DNA from: an uncultured Verrucomicrobiota bacterium
Lineage (GTDB): Bacteria > Verrucomicrobiota > Kiritimatiellia > CAIQIC01 > Lenti-01
Direction: 5' to 3'
Assembly: GCA_938003985.1 (NCBI GenBank)
Contig: CALKWZ010000078.1
Span: forward strand, 1 to 24,163
DNA: 24,163 nt
Notes under the pieces: generated by a model
The model's database searches: none
The model's input: only the letters and a program-made list of their open reading frames with translations
Told to the model about the DNA's origin: nothing
Made by a program: the position numbers and the translations under genes
Shown: positions 1 to 6,919 of the stretch, one piece after another
Layout: each line of letters begins with the position of its first letter
How positions within the stretch are numbered: the first letter of the stretch is position 1

Positions 1-2970
1 GGCGTTCATGGCGGCCTCGGCGCCCGGATCGGCGCTTTCGCCGCCCTGAGCCGCGTGCCGGGGCGCCGCGCCGCCGCCGGCGCGGCCGCCGACCAGCGGG
101 GCCGCGGTCGGATGCTGGGCCTGCGCCAGGCGGTGCAGGTCGCCCAGGAAGGTCTGGTAGGCGCGCGGCGAGGTCGTCGCCCGGAAAATGCGCCCGGCGA
201 TTTCGCCCTTGATGCGGTCCATCAGGTCCGCGAACAGCGTGAAGGCCTCGTTCTTGTATTCGACGAGCGGGTCGCGCTGGCCGTAGGCGCGCAGGCCCAC
301 GCCCTGCCGCAGGGTGTCCATGTTGCGCAGATATTCCTGCCACTGGACGTCCACCGCGTTGAGCATGATGAACCGTTCCATGGAATTGAGCTGCGCGGGA
401 TCCTCCAGCATGCATTTTTCGGCGTAGGCCTTGCCCACGCGGCCGTAGACGGCCTGGGCCGTCGCTTCGGGATCCACCGCGGCGCGGCCGCGCTTGCCGT
501 CCTTGCGGACGACCTGGTCGGGATGGAACCCGATCGGGAACTGGCTGTTCACCCAGGTCGCGAAGGCGTTGAGGGCCTCCTCGTCGCCGTCGAGATCCTC
601 GGCGCGGGCGTAGATGACGTCCTGCACGACGTCGAGCAGGTGGTCGCGCACCTGTTCGGCGGCGACGATCTGGCTGCGGAAACCGTAGATGATCTCGCGC
701 TGCTTGTTCATCACGTCGTCGTATTCCAGCGTGCGCTTGCGGATGGCGAAATTCTGCTGCTCGACGCGGCGCTGGGCGGTTTCGATGGACCGGTTCAGCC
801 AGCGGTGCTCGAGCACCTCGCCTTCCTGGATGCCCAGCTTTTCCATGATGCCGGAGATGCGGTCGGAACCGAACAGGCGCATCAGATCGTCTTCCAGCGA
901 GACGAAGAAGCGCGACATGCCCGGATCGCCCTGGCGCGCGCAGCGGCCGCGCAACTGGCGGTCGATGCGCCGCGACTCGTGCCGCTCGCTGCCGATGACG
1001 TAGAGCCCGCAGGGGCGCTCTTCGATCAGGTCCCGCAGGGTTTTCTTGCCCTCGACCTTGTCGGCCAGCTTCGTCTTGCCCGTGATCAGGTCGCGTTCCA
1101 TCCAGATGACGCCGGGGCCGAGCTTGATGTCGGTGCCGCGGCCGGCCATGTTGGTGGCGATGGTGATGGCGCCGGGCTGGCCGGCGTTGAGGACGATTTC
1201 GGCTTCGCGCTGGTGGTTCTTGGCGTTGAGCACGTTGTGGGGCACGTTCACCCGCCGCAGCATGCGGCTGAGGATTTCCGACATGTCCACGGAGATGGTG
1301 CCGACGAGGACGGGCTGCTTGCGCTGGTAGCAGGCCGTGATTTCCTCGATGATGGCGTTGAACTTCTCGCGCTGGGTCTTGTAGATGTGGTCGTTGCCGT
1401 CCACGCGCCGCACGGGGCGGTTGGTGGGGATCACGACGACGTCCATCTTGTAGATCGACTGGAATTCGTCGGCCTCGGTCTCGGCCGTGCCGGTCATGCC
1501 GGACAGCTTTTTATAGAGGCGGAAATAGTTCTGGATGGTGATGGTGGCCAGGGTCTGGGTTTCGCGCTGGATGCGCACGCCTTCCTTGGCCTCGATGGCC
1601 TGGTGCAGGCCGTCGCTCCAGCGCCGGCCGGGCATCAGGCGGCCGGTGAATTCGTCGACGATGATCACCTCGTTGTCCTGGATGACGTACTGCACGTCGC
1701 GCTCGTAGACGCTGAAGGCGCGGATGAGCTGGTCCACGGCGTGGATGCGCTCGCTCTTGTCGGCGAACTGGCTCTGCAGTTCCTGGCGCTTTTCGAACTT
1801 CTGCTGGTCGGTCAGCGTCGCGTCGCCGTCGAGTTCGGCCAGGGCGGTGACGAGGTCGGGCACGACGTAGTAGTCGGGGTCCGCCGGATTCATGGCGTTG
1901 CAGCCTTTGTCCGTCAGGCTGGCGTCGTTGCTCTTTTCGTCGATCACGAAATAGAGCTCCTCGCGCAGGGCGCGGGCTTGCTCCTTGTTCATGTCGATGA
2001 GCATCATGCTCTGGACCTTTTCGAGCAGGCGGCGGGAGGACGCTTCTTCCATCAGGTGCAGGAGCTGCTTGTTCTTGGGCATGCCCTGGCTGACCTGGTA
2101 GAGCTTGAGCATGGCGGCGTCTTCGTCGCCCTTGTCGATGGCGGCCTTGGCCTCGGCCATCAGGTTCGTGCACAGGTCGCGCTGCTTGCGGACCATGCGT
2201 TCCACGGCGGGCTTCACGATCTGGTACTGCTCGGTCGAGTACGGCGCGGGGCCGGAAATGATCAGCGGCGTGCGGGCTTCGTCGATCAGGATCGAGTCCA
2301 CTTCGTCGACGATGGCGTAGTTCCAGCCGCGCTGCACCATTTCCTGCGGGCTGTAGGCCATGCCCATGTCGCGCAGGTAGTCGAAGCCGAACTCGGCGTT
2401 GGTGCCGTAGGTGATGTCGCAGGCGTACTGCGCGCGGCGCTCCTCGGGGCGCATCGCGTTCTGGATGCAGCCGACCGTCAGGCCCAGATACTGGTAGACG
2501 GTGCCCATCCAGGTCGCGTCGCGCTTGGCCAGATAGTCGTTGACCGTCACGACGTGCACGCCCTTGCCCGTCAGCGCGTTCAGGTAGGTCGGCAGCGTCG
2601 CCACCAGCGTCTTGCCTTCGCCCGTGGCCATTTCGGCGATCTTGCCGTGGTGCAGCACGATGCCGCCGATGAGCTGCGTGTCGAACGGCACCATGTCCCA
2701 GGTCTGCGGATGCCCGCAGACGTCCACGACCGTCCCGCACAGGCGGCGGCAGGCGTTCTTGACGACGGCGAACGCCTCGACCATCAGGTCGTCAAGCGTT
2801 TCCCCTTTCGCGAGCCGCGCGCGGAATTCCGCCGTCTTGGCCTTCAGCGCGTCGTCGGAGAGCGCCTGCAACTCCTTTTCCGCCGCATTGATGCGCCCCA
2901 CGAACGGGCGCACCTTTTTGAGGTCGCGCTCGTTCTTCGTGCCCAGGATCGCCTTCAACAGCCATTGCAT
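1..2970 (-). CDS. secA: Preprotein translocase ATPase SecA (3' end outside window)
   Basis: SecA is the motor ATPase that pushes unfolded preproteins through SecYEG at the inner membrane. The minus-strand frame from the ATG at 2970 stays open for 990 codons to the left edge. It starts MQWLLKAILGTKNERDLKKV. Walker A reads MATGEGKTL (Lys about 120) and the DEAD-type motif is DEVDSILIDEARTP (Asp222). Further on come DEFTGRLMPGRRWSDGLHQA (about 440), NMAGRGTDI (about 607) and ERHESRRIDRQLRGR. The spacing between DEVDS and DEFTG is about 80 residues longer than in E. coli SecA, an insertion in the preprotein cross-linking region also known from Bacteroidetes and PVC SecAs. The visible C-terminus is an Ala/Gly-rich linker; a zinc-binding SEC-C tail, if present, lies outside. 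There is no clear Shine-Dalgarno sequence before the start. Confidence 0.97.
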   Translation of the reverse strand, partial: MQWLLKAILGTKNERDLKKVRPFVGRINAAEKELQALSDDALKAKTAEFRARLAKGETLDDLMVEAFAVVKNACRRLCGTVVDVCGHPQTWDMVPFDTQLIGGIVLHHGKIAEMATGEGKTLVATLPTYLNALTGKGVHVVTVNDYLAKRDATWMGTVYQYLGLTVGCIQNAMRPEERRAQYACDITYGTNAEFGFDYLRDMGMAYSPQEMVQRGWNYAIVDEVDSILIDEARTPLIISGPAPYSTEQYQIVKPAVERMVRKQRDLCTNLMAEAKAAIDKGDEDAAMLKLYQVSQGMPKNKQLLHLMEEASSRRLLEKVQSMMLIDMNKEQARALREELYFVIDEKSNDASLTDKGCNAMNPADPDYYVVPDLVTALAELDGDATLTDQQKFEKRQELQSQFADKSERIHAVDQLIRAFSVYERDVQYVIQDNEVIIVDEFTGRLMPGRRWSDGLHQAIEAKEGVRIQRETQTLATITIQNYFRLYKKLSGMTGTAETEADEFQSIYKMDVVVIPTNRPVRRVDGNDHIYKTQREKFNAIIEEITACYQRKQPVLVGTISVDMSEILSRMLRRVNVPHNVLNAKNHQREAEIVLNAGQPGAITIATNMAGRGTDIKLGPGVIWMERDLITGKTKLADKVEGKKTLRDLIEERPCGLYVIGSERHESRRIDRQLRGRCARQGDPGMSRFFVSLEDDLMRLFGSDRISGIMEKLGIQEGEVLEHRWLNRSIETAQRRVEQQNFAIRKRTLEYDDVMNKQREIIYGFRSQIVAAEQVRDHLLDVVQDVIYARAEDLDGDEEALNAFATWVNSQFPIGFHPDQVVRKDGKRGRAAVDPEATAQAVYGRVGKAYAEKCMLEDPAQLNSMERFIMLNAVDVQWQEYLRNMDTLRQGVGLRAYGQRDPLVEYKNEAFTLFADLMDRIKGEIAGRIFRATTSPRAYQTFLGDLHRLAQAQHPTAAPLVGGRAGGGAAPRHAAQGGESADPGAEAAMNA

Positions 2971-3097
2971 AGAAAATCTCGATTCGGAAAATCGGAGGGT
3001 CGCTCCGTGAAATAAACCCGGCGACTTTACCCCCCGCCGGCCCGTTCTGACAAGCCCCGATGCCGAAAATCCCCTAAAAATGGCCGAAATATGCCAT

Positions 3098-3103
3098 ATT
3101 ATA
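3098..3103 (-). promoter_or_regulatory. Candidate -10 box for secA
   Basis: The minus strand reads a perfect TATAAT here, about 128 bases before the secA ATG and just past the 3' end of the macro-domain gene. The hexamer 17 bases upstream (AGGTCA on the minus strand) is a poor -35. The upstream side holds phased A-tracts that could act as an UP-like or curved element. A transcription start has not been shown; this rests on the match and its position. Confidence 0.4.
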
Positions 3104-3106
3104 GGT

Positions 3107-3174
3107 ATTTTGCCCCATTTTGACCTATTTTTAGGCCATTTTGAGAATATTTTCGTATATTTCGGCGCTTTTTT
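3107..3174. other. Helically phased T-tracts (predicted curved DNA)
   Basis: Seven runs of three to six T begin at about 3107, 3117, 3127, 3138, 3149, 3159 and 3169, that is at intervals of 10 or 11 bases, matching the DNA helical repeat. On the minus strand they are A-tracts directly upstream of the TATAAT at 3103-3098. The array covers the short gap after the macro-domain gene and runs into its last codons. In a GC-rich genome such regular AT-tracts stand out. Phased A-tracts are known to bend DNA and to raise promoter activity. Confidence 0.55.
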
Positions 3175-3634
3175 GCGAAAAACAGCAAAAAACGACCTCC
3201 GGCGGCTCCGGGAGCTCTTTCAAGGCCTCGCGGACGGTTGAAACGGCAATTTCGGCCGCTTTCTCGGTCGGATAGCCATAGACGCCGGTGCTGATGCAAG
3301 GAAAAGCGATGCTTTTCGCCCCTTTTTCGGCCGCCAGGGCCAGGGAACGGCGATAGCAGCTCGCCAGCAGCTCCGGCTCGCCGTGTTTTCCGTCGCGCCA
3401 GACCGGTCCGGGCGTGTGGACGACCCATTTCGCCGGCAACCGGTAGCCGCGCGTGATTTTCGCGTCGCCGGTGGCGCACCCGCCGAGCGCGCGGCATTCC
3501 GCCAGCAGTTCCGGCCCCGCCGCCCGGTGGATCGCCCCGTCCACGCCCCCGCCCCCCAGCAACGACGTGTTCGCCGCGTTCACGATTGCGTCCACCGGCA
3601 AGGTGGTGATGTCCGCCACGACAACCCTCATCAT
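3131..3634 (-). CDS. Macro-domain protein, O-acetyl-ADP-ribose deacetylase-like
   Basis: A single macro domain of 167 residues fills the protein. Family signatures in order are the N-terminal ITTLPVDAIVNAANTSLLGG with the substrate-binding Asn-Ala-Ala-Asn and GGGGVDGAIHRAAG (about 26-40), TGDAKITRGYRLPAKWVVHT (about 56-75), and FPCISTGVYGYP (about 111-122), the ribose/phosphate loop. YmdB-type members remove ADP-ribose from proteins or hydrolyse O-acetyl-ADP-ribose in the cytosol. The start at 3634 is well supported: AAGGAGGT lies six bases before the ATG, and a second ATG follows at once. That Shine-Dalgarno sequence belongs to the flanking REPIN-like repeat. The transposase gene upstream ends only 79 bases away on the same strand, so read-through transcription is likely. 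Confidence 0.92.
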   Translation of the reverse strand: MMRVVVADITTLPVDAIVNAANTSLLGGGGVDGAIHRAAGPELLAECRALGGCATGDAKITRGYRLPAKWVVHTPGPVWRDGKHGEPELLASCYRRSLALAAEKGAKSIAFPCISTGVYGYPTEKAAEIAVSTVREALKELPEPPEVVFCCFSQKSAEIYENILKMA

Positions 3635-3640
3635 TTTTCA

Positions 3641-3720
3641 ACCTCCTTCACCCACGCCACAAGGGCGTGGGGGTCGGGATCGAAGACCCCCACGGGCTTG
3701 TCCCGTGGGTGAATCAGGTC
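3641..3720 (-). repeat. REPIN-like double-hairpin repeat, copy A
   Basis: This 80-bp unit holds two hairpins in opposite orientation. On the plus strand the first is CCCACGCC / GGCGTGGG around ACAAG, the second CCCACGGG / CCCGTGGG around CTTGT. They are inverted copies of one monomer, TTCACCCACG...CGTGGGGGTC, separated by about 8 bases, the layout of a REP doublet. On the minus strand the left boundary carries the transposase stop codon (3716-3714) and the right boundary carries AAGGAGGT (3648-3641), used by the macro-domain gene. Copy B at 4495-4574 has the same length and orientation; I count 65 of 80 ungapped positions identical. Confidence 0.85.
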
Positions 3721-4481
3721 CGCCCAACCGCGCGCAGACCATATTCCGAAAAAGTGCCCGCATATAGATTCTCCCCCATCAAGGTACACCCCGCGGCGCG
3801 ATTGAGGCTCCGCCACAGCGCCTCCGCCAACTCCAACGGCGACCGTTCCGGATTACCGCGCGCCGCCACGTGCACGTGGTCCGGCATCGGTGAAAACGCT
3901 TTCAAACGGCTGCCCGTTTCCTGTGCCCACGCGAAAACGCCTGCGCGCACTTTGTCCAGAAAATCCTCCGTACCGATCCGGAACCGGTCCGCCGTGACGG
4001 CCACCAGATGCAGATTGTACCAATAGCGGCCCTTTGCGGTTTCGGTCGGCGCAGAAAGGTCCACGGCGGCATCCTCGAAACCCGCCGCCTGCAACGTGGC
4101 GCGATAGCGCTCGTCAACAAGCTCCGCGCGTCCCGTTTGGTTGCGCAAATAGCTTTCAACGGCAGGCGAGCGATTGTCGCCCAGCGAACGCACGGCGATT
4201 TTCCGGCTGAATTCGCACGGGAGTCCCGCTTGCCGCAAAGCATGCTGCAAACGTCCTTTGACGCGCGCCGCCAGAAACGTCGGCGCCACCTCCGGCGCCG
4301 TTTGAAAGGTCAATTGGATTTGTTCGGGCGTCCAGGCCCGGGACCGGAGTTCGAGGCCGTCCGCGGCCCAGACCGGAGCCAACGCCTCGAAAAACGCAGG
4401 GGACGGTTCCGAAGAAAACGATCCCGCCGAGGGCCAACCGGACCAGGAATGGAACAGGTTGTGGACGAGTGGAACCGCCAT
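3714..4481 (-). CDS. Fused two-domain Y1 (RAYT/IS200-like) transposase
   Basis: The 255-residue protein contains two related Y1 halves. The second (about 154-255) has the family N-terminal strand (YNLHLVAVTADRF) and the metal-binding motif MPDHVHV, with His202 and His204. The first (about 6-115) aligns with it at an offset of 148 residues (Asn8/Asn156, Leu45/Leu193, Pro52/Pro200, Pro63-Glu64/Pro211-Glu212, Pro67/Pro215), but has TPEQIQL where His would be. The first half keeps a tyrosine helix (AVESYLRNQ, Tyr111), while the second half ends at the aligned position, Thr255. One composite HUH+Tyr site could therefore form within one chain. The ATG at 4481 is preferred; AAGGAGGT lies 13 bases upstream. 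A GTG at 4505 lies inside the repeat and is less likely. Family membership is clear from motifs; activity is not known. Confidence 0.8.
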   Translation of the reverse strand: MAVPLVHNLFHSWSGWPSAGSFSSEPSPAFFEALAPVWAADGLELRSRAWTPEQIQLTFQTAPEVAPTFLAARVKGRLQHALRQAGLPCEFSRKIAVRSLGDNRSPAVESYLRNQTGRAELVDERYRATLQAAGFEDAAVDLSAPTETAKGRYWYNLHLVAVTADRFRIGTEDFLDKVRAGVFAWAQETGSRLKAFSPMPDHVHVAARGNPERSPLELAEALWRSLNRAAGCTLMGENLYAGTFSEYGLRAVGRT

Positions 4482-4494
4482 GCCGGCAGAATAG

Positions 4495-4574
4495 ACCTCC
4501 TTCACCCACGACGCAAGGTCGTGGGGGTCGAAATCCCAGACCCACGCGCCCTCGTGGCGCGGGTGAATCAGGTC
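4495..4574 (-). repeat. REPIN-like double-hairpin repeat, copy B
   Basis: This is the partner of the repeat at 3641-3720. The first hairpin on the plus strand is CCCACGAC / GTCGTGGG around GCAAG. Compared with copy A a C:G pair has become A:T on both sides of the stem, a compensatory change that supports selection for the folded form. The second hairpin is less regular, with GCGCC / GGCGC around CTCGT. The outer edges ACCTCCTTCACCCACG and GGGTGAATCAGGTC are identical in both copies. On the minus strand it provides AAGGAGGT for the transposase gene. Confidence 0.85.
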
Positions 4575-4624
4575 AGGCGAAAGGGCTTTCCGCGCACCGC
4601 CGCATCTTCTATGCTCTCCCCGCC

Positions 4625-6880
4625 ATGAAACCCCTCAGCCGCGACGAACTGGTTTATGGGTTCACGCCGGAGCCCGGCCTGGTGGCCGTCGAGCACGCGC
4701 CCGGCGAAACCGCCGACGCCATGACGCTGTTCCTGCGCCGCGACGGCCAGCTGACGACGCGCCAGGAACCGTTCGCCCCGTTCCTCTGGCTGACCAAGGC
4801 CGAGCCTCTCGCCGGCTTCGAGCCGGCGCCGGAAATCGTGCGTCTCGCCGGCGACAATCCCTTCCGCGTTCTGGCGCGCTTTCCGACCTGGGCCGCGCTG
4901 GAACGCGCGCTGGGGCATCTGCGCAAAGTTACCGGACGGACTCCCTCCGATCCCGGCGCGCCCTATTTCGTCCTGCGCGACCCCGTCCAGCAGTTCCTGC
5001 TCGACACCGGCCGCACGTCGTTCGGCGACCTGCTGCTGCCCGACCTGGAATTCCTGTTCCTCGACATCGAGACCGATTGCGATCCCGCGCGGGACTTCTC
5101 CAATCCCGACCGCGAAGAGGACCGCATCCTCTCCATCGCCCTCGCCGACGGCCGCGGCTGGACGCAGCTTCTCGACGGCCGCGACCTCGACGAAAAAGCC
5201 CTGCTCAAGAAATTCGTCGAGCTCGTCCGCCAGCGCGATCCCGACGTCGTCGCCGGCCACAACCTGTTCAAGTTCGACCTGCCCTACCTCGAAACCCGCG
5301 CCAAGCGCCACCGCGTGCCGCTGGCGCTCGGGCGCGACGGCTCCCGGATCGAATCCTTCGCCTCGCGCTTCACGGCCGCCGAGCGCACCGTGGCCTATTC
5401 CCGCTATCACGTCCACGGCCGGCAGGTCGTGGACACCTATCTGCTGGCGCTCGCCTACGACGTCTCGCACCGCGCGCTGGAAAACCACACGCTCAAGACC
5501 GTCGCCCGCCACTTCGGCGTCGCCGCGCCGGAGCGCACCTACCTCGACGGCCGCCGGATCGCCGCCGCCTTCCGCGACGACCACGCCGCGTTCCTGCGCT
5601 ACGCCCTGGACGACGTCCGCGAGACCGCGGCCATCGCGCCCATCCTGCTCAACGCCGCCTTCGCGCAGAGCCTGATCCTGCCGCTGCCGCTCGAAACCAT
5701 CTGCGTGCGCGGCAACGCCGGCAAGATCGAGGCGCTGCTGCTGCGCGAATACCTGCGCGCGCGCCAGGCCGTGCCCGCCCCCGAGCCGCCGCAGACCTTC
5801 GAAGGCGGCTACACGGACCTGTTCTTCGAGGGCCTCGCGCGCGACGTGCACCACTGCGACGTCCGCTCGCTGTATCCGTCCATCCTCCTGCGCGAAGGCC
5901 GCAGCCCGCGCAACGATCCGCTGGGGGTTTTCCTGCAGCTGCTCGCCCACCTGCGCGATTTCCGCATCGACGCCAAGAAACGCGCGCAAGACCCGAGCCT
6001 TTCGCCCGCCGCCGCGGGCCGCTGGGACGCCCTGCAGGCCACGTTCAAGATCCTCATCAACTCGTTCTACGGCTATCTCGGCTTCCCGCAGGCGCGCTTC
6101 AACGACTACGAGCTCGCCGCGGGCGTCACCGAGCAGGGCCGCGAGATTTTGCGCGGCATGGTCGCCAAGCTGCGCGAGCTGGGCGCGCAGCCCATCGAGA
6201 TCGACACCGACGGCATCTATTTCACGCCGCCCGGCGGCCTCGACGACGCCGGCCTGGCGCGGTTCCAAAAAGACTTCCGCGGGCATCTGCCCGCCGGCAT
6301 CGAGGTGGAGTTCGACGGCCGCTATCCGGCCATGTTCTCCTACAAGATGAAGAACTACGCCCTGCTCGAGGACGACGGCACGGTCATCCTCAAGGGCGCC
6401 GCGCTCAAATCCCGCGGCCTCGAACCGTTCCAGCGCGATTTTCTGCGCGAGTGGCTCACGCTGACCCTCCACGGCCGCGCCGAGGAAATCCCCGCCATGG
6501 TCGCCCGCCGCCGCGCCGAGATCGCCGCGCGCCAGCTGCCCGTCGCCGCGTTCGCCAAGACCGAGATGCTGACCGATTCGCCCGCCACCTACCAGCGGAA
6601 GCGCGAGGCCGGCGGCAAGTCGCGCCAGCCCGCCTACGAGGTCGCCCTCGCCTCCGGCCGCGAATTCCAGGCCGGCGACGCCGTCGCCTACTACGTCACC
6701 GGCGACAAGAAGAACGTCCCCGTCCACGCCCACGCCAAGCTCGCCGCCGCCTTCGACCCCGCCCACCGCGACGAGAACGTGCCCTACTATCTGGCGAAAC
6801 TTGACGCGCTGGCCAAAAAGCTGGATGCTCGCTCTCCGGAAACCCCCGAAGCCCAGGACGACCAGCCGACGCTGTTTTGA
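4625..6880 (+). CDS. Family-B DNA polymerase with 3'-5' exonuclease
   Basis: A 751-residue family-B polymerase. Proofreading motifs are present: Exo I FLDIETD (Asp147, Glu149), Exo II GHNLFKFDLPYL (211-222) and Exo III YALDDVRETA (Asp330). Polymerase motif A is DVRSLYPSI (Asp412), motif B KILINSFYGYLG (Lys475 to Tyr482) and motif C EIDTDGIYF (Asp527, Asp529). A KGAALKSRG segment near 590 matches the K-x-Y/K-x-x region. All catalytic residues I can place are intact. The last residues, QPTLF, resemble the sliding-clamp motif that ends E. coli Pol II (QLGLF), which suggests a Pol II-like repair or translesion role; length is also close to Pol II (783 residues). The ATG at 4625 precedes the first conserved block; no good ribosome-binding site is visible. 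The gene stands alone, 40 bases before the pseudopilin gene. Confidence 0.95.
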   Translation: MKPLSRDELVYGFTPEPGLVAVEHAPGETADAMTLFLRRDGQLTTRQEPFAPFLWLTKAEPLAGFEPAPEIVRLAGDNPFRVLARFPTWAALERALGHLRKVTGRTPSDPGAPYFVLRDPVQQFLLDTGRTSFGDLLLPDLEFLFLDIETDCDPARDFSNPDREEDRILSIALADGRGWTQLLDGRDLDEKALLKKFVELVRQRDPDVVAGHNLFKFDLPYLETRAKRHRVPLALGRDGSRIESFASRFTAAERTVAYSRYHVHGRQVVDTYLLALAYDVSHRALENHTLKTVARHFGVAAPERTYLDGRRIAAAFRDDHAAFLRYALDDVRETAAIAPILLNAAFAQSLILPLPLETICVRGNAGKIEALLLREYLRARQAVPAPEPPQTFEGGYTDLFFEGLARDVHHCDVRSLYPSILLREGRSPRNDPLGVFLQLLAHLRDFRIDAKKRAQDPSLSPAAAGRWDALQATFKILINSFYGYLGFPQARFNDYELAAGVTEQGREILRGMVAKLRELGAQPIEIDTDGIYFTPPGGLDDAGLARFQKDFRGHLPAGIEVEFDGRYPAMFSYKMKNYALLEDDGTVILKGAALKSRGLEPFQRDFLREWLTLTLHGRAEEIPAMVARRRAEIAARQLPVAAFAKTEMLTDSPATYQRKREAGGKSRQPAYEVALASGREFQAGDAVAYYVTGDKKNVPVHAHAKLAAAFDPAHRDENVPYYLAKLDALAKKLDARSPETPEAQDDQPTLF

Positions 6881-6885
6881 AGGCA

Positions 6886-6917
6886 GGAGTCTCGGAGTGT
6901 CGGAGTCTAGGAGTATC
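6886..6917 (+). repeat. Tandem octamer repeat (GGAGTNTN)x4 at ribosome-binding site
   Basis: GGAGT begins at 6886, 6894, 6902 and 6910, an exact 8-base period filling nearly the whole gap between the polymerase stop and the pseudopilin ATG. Each unit contains a GGAG Shine-Dalgarno core; the last one is correctly spaced from the ATG at 6920. Confidence 0.85.
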
Positions 6918-6919
6918 GA

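Larger units (their letters stand above)
3641..4574 (-). mobile_element. RAYT transposase flanked by REPIN-like repeats (REPtron-like unit)
   Basis: The unit consists of a Y1/RAYT-like transposase gene between two directly oriented 80-bp double-hairpin repeats. The transposase begins 13 bases after the conserved AAGGAGGT edge of copy B and stops inside the conserved edge of copy A. No target-site duplication is recognised, and flanking duplications are not expected for HUH/Y1 elements. RAYTs are known to be domesticated single-copy genes that mobilise short REP/REPIN repeats rather than themselves, so dispersed copies elsewhere in this genome are expected but cannot be seen here. Confidence 0.7.

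Noticed and set aside
55..3015. A 986-codon plus-strand open frame opposite secA
   Set aside because: Its translation is rich in Asp/Val/His/Leu with no domain, and the minus strand shows every SecA motif. It is an antisense shadow caused by high GC3.
3631..3816. A 61-codon minus-strand open frame running through repeat copy A (contains IHPRDKPVGVFDPDPHALV)
   Set aside because: It is a reading of the hairpin repeat itself and overlaps the transposase end in another frame; palindromic GC-rich repeats stay open by composition.
3641..4574. The two repeats considered as a CRISPR pair
   Set aside because: Only two copies, 774 bases apart, with a gene between and double-hairpin structure; no spacers or cas genes.
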